A DNA stretch of 7,094 bases, taken from assembly GCA_027035735.1 (NCBI GenBank), contig JALVUH010000104.1, positions 1-7,094 of the forward strand, in the 5' to 3' direction. The first letter of the stretch is position 1; each line of letters opens with the position of its first letter. Source of the stretch: Nautiliaceae bacterium (GTDB lineage: Bacteria; Campylobacterota; Campylobacteria; Campylobacterales; Nautiliaceae). Position numbers and translations under genes: made by a program. Shown in pieces: positions 7,011 through 7,094 of the stretch. Under the pieces are notes generated by a model, which made no database searches, was not told where the DNA came from, and was given only the letters and a program-made list of their open reading frames with translations.

Positions 7011-7094
7011 AGCTTAGCGGGGAGTTACTTTCCCACTCCCGTAAGGGAGCAGTATCATCACCGCTGGAAGGCTTAACTTCCTGGTTCGGAATGG
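7011..7094 (-). rRNA. rrf: 5S ribosomal RNA, 3' part
   Basis: The reverse strand reads as the 3' three-quarters of a 5S rRNA, running off the right edge of the window. Conserved parts are visible: the loop C CCGAAC (complement of 7084-7089), GAAGTTAAGCC (complement of 7070-7080), the GGTGATGATACTG stretch aligned with GCCGATGGTAGTG of E. coli, and a perfect CTCCC/GGGAG hairpin with a four-base loop (7036-7049), followed by the AAAGTA segment. The 3' end is placed near 7011 because GCTAAGC is where the terminal helix should close; its 5' partner is outside the window, so the end is uncertain by a few bases. Being usually last in the 16S-23S-5S order, it implies a rRNA operon to the right that is transcribed towards res. 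No tRNA gene is seen after it. Confidence 0.92.

Noticed and set aside
1..7094. CRISPR arrays, complete insertion sequences, tRNA genes
   Set aside because: No regularly spaced repeats, no transposase, and no tRNA-like cloverleaf or CCA-ended acceptor arm was seen, including in the space beside the 5S gene.

Overview
The window comes from an AT-rich bacterial chromosome. The strand layout, the 325-residue agmatine deiminase of the type found in Helicobacter/Campylobacter relatives, and the style of the proteins suggest a Campylobacterota member, possibly a deep-sea thermophilic lineage such as Nautiliales. That placement is inference from general resemblance, not from a search.

Layout, left to right. 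Positions 1-191 hold the last 62 whole codons of leuC (3-isopropylmalate dehydratase large subunit, iron-sulfur). Its stop overlaps the start of an agmatine deiminase (aguA, 188-1165) by 4 nt. aguA overlaps by 14 nt a large beta-class DNA methyltransferase (mod, 1152-3827, 891 aa). mod overlaps by 8 nt a superfamily 2 helicase/nuclease (res, 3820-6657, 945 aa). All four genes are on the + strand, with no gap between any two. After res comes about 350 nt of very AT-rich sequence with no convincing gene. The window ends inside a 5S rRNA gene on the - strand (about 7011-7094), the last gene of an rRNA operon that reads leftward into the window.

How the genes work together. mod and res form a complete type III-like restriction-modification pair. 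Mod would methylate adenine in a short asymmetric site and supply sequence recognition. Res would use ATP to move or switch along DNA and cut unmethylated DNA through its C-terminal PD-(D/E)xK site. LeuC and AguA are housekeeping enzymes of leucine and polyamine metabolism. The defence module appears spliced onto the end of that operon and probably depends on it for transcription or translational coupling.

The most notable point is the architecture of Mod. Its catalytic DPPYN motif lies at residue 458, not near residue 120 as in EcoP15I-type Mod proteins. A methyltransferase core of normal type III layout is therefore preceded by an N-terminal region of roughly 430 residues in which I recognise no catalytic motif. 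I recall other long methyltransferases with a similar N-terminal half, so this is probably a known but little-studied subfamily rather than a wholly new system.
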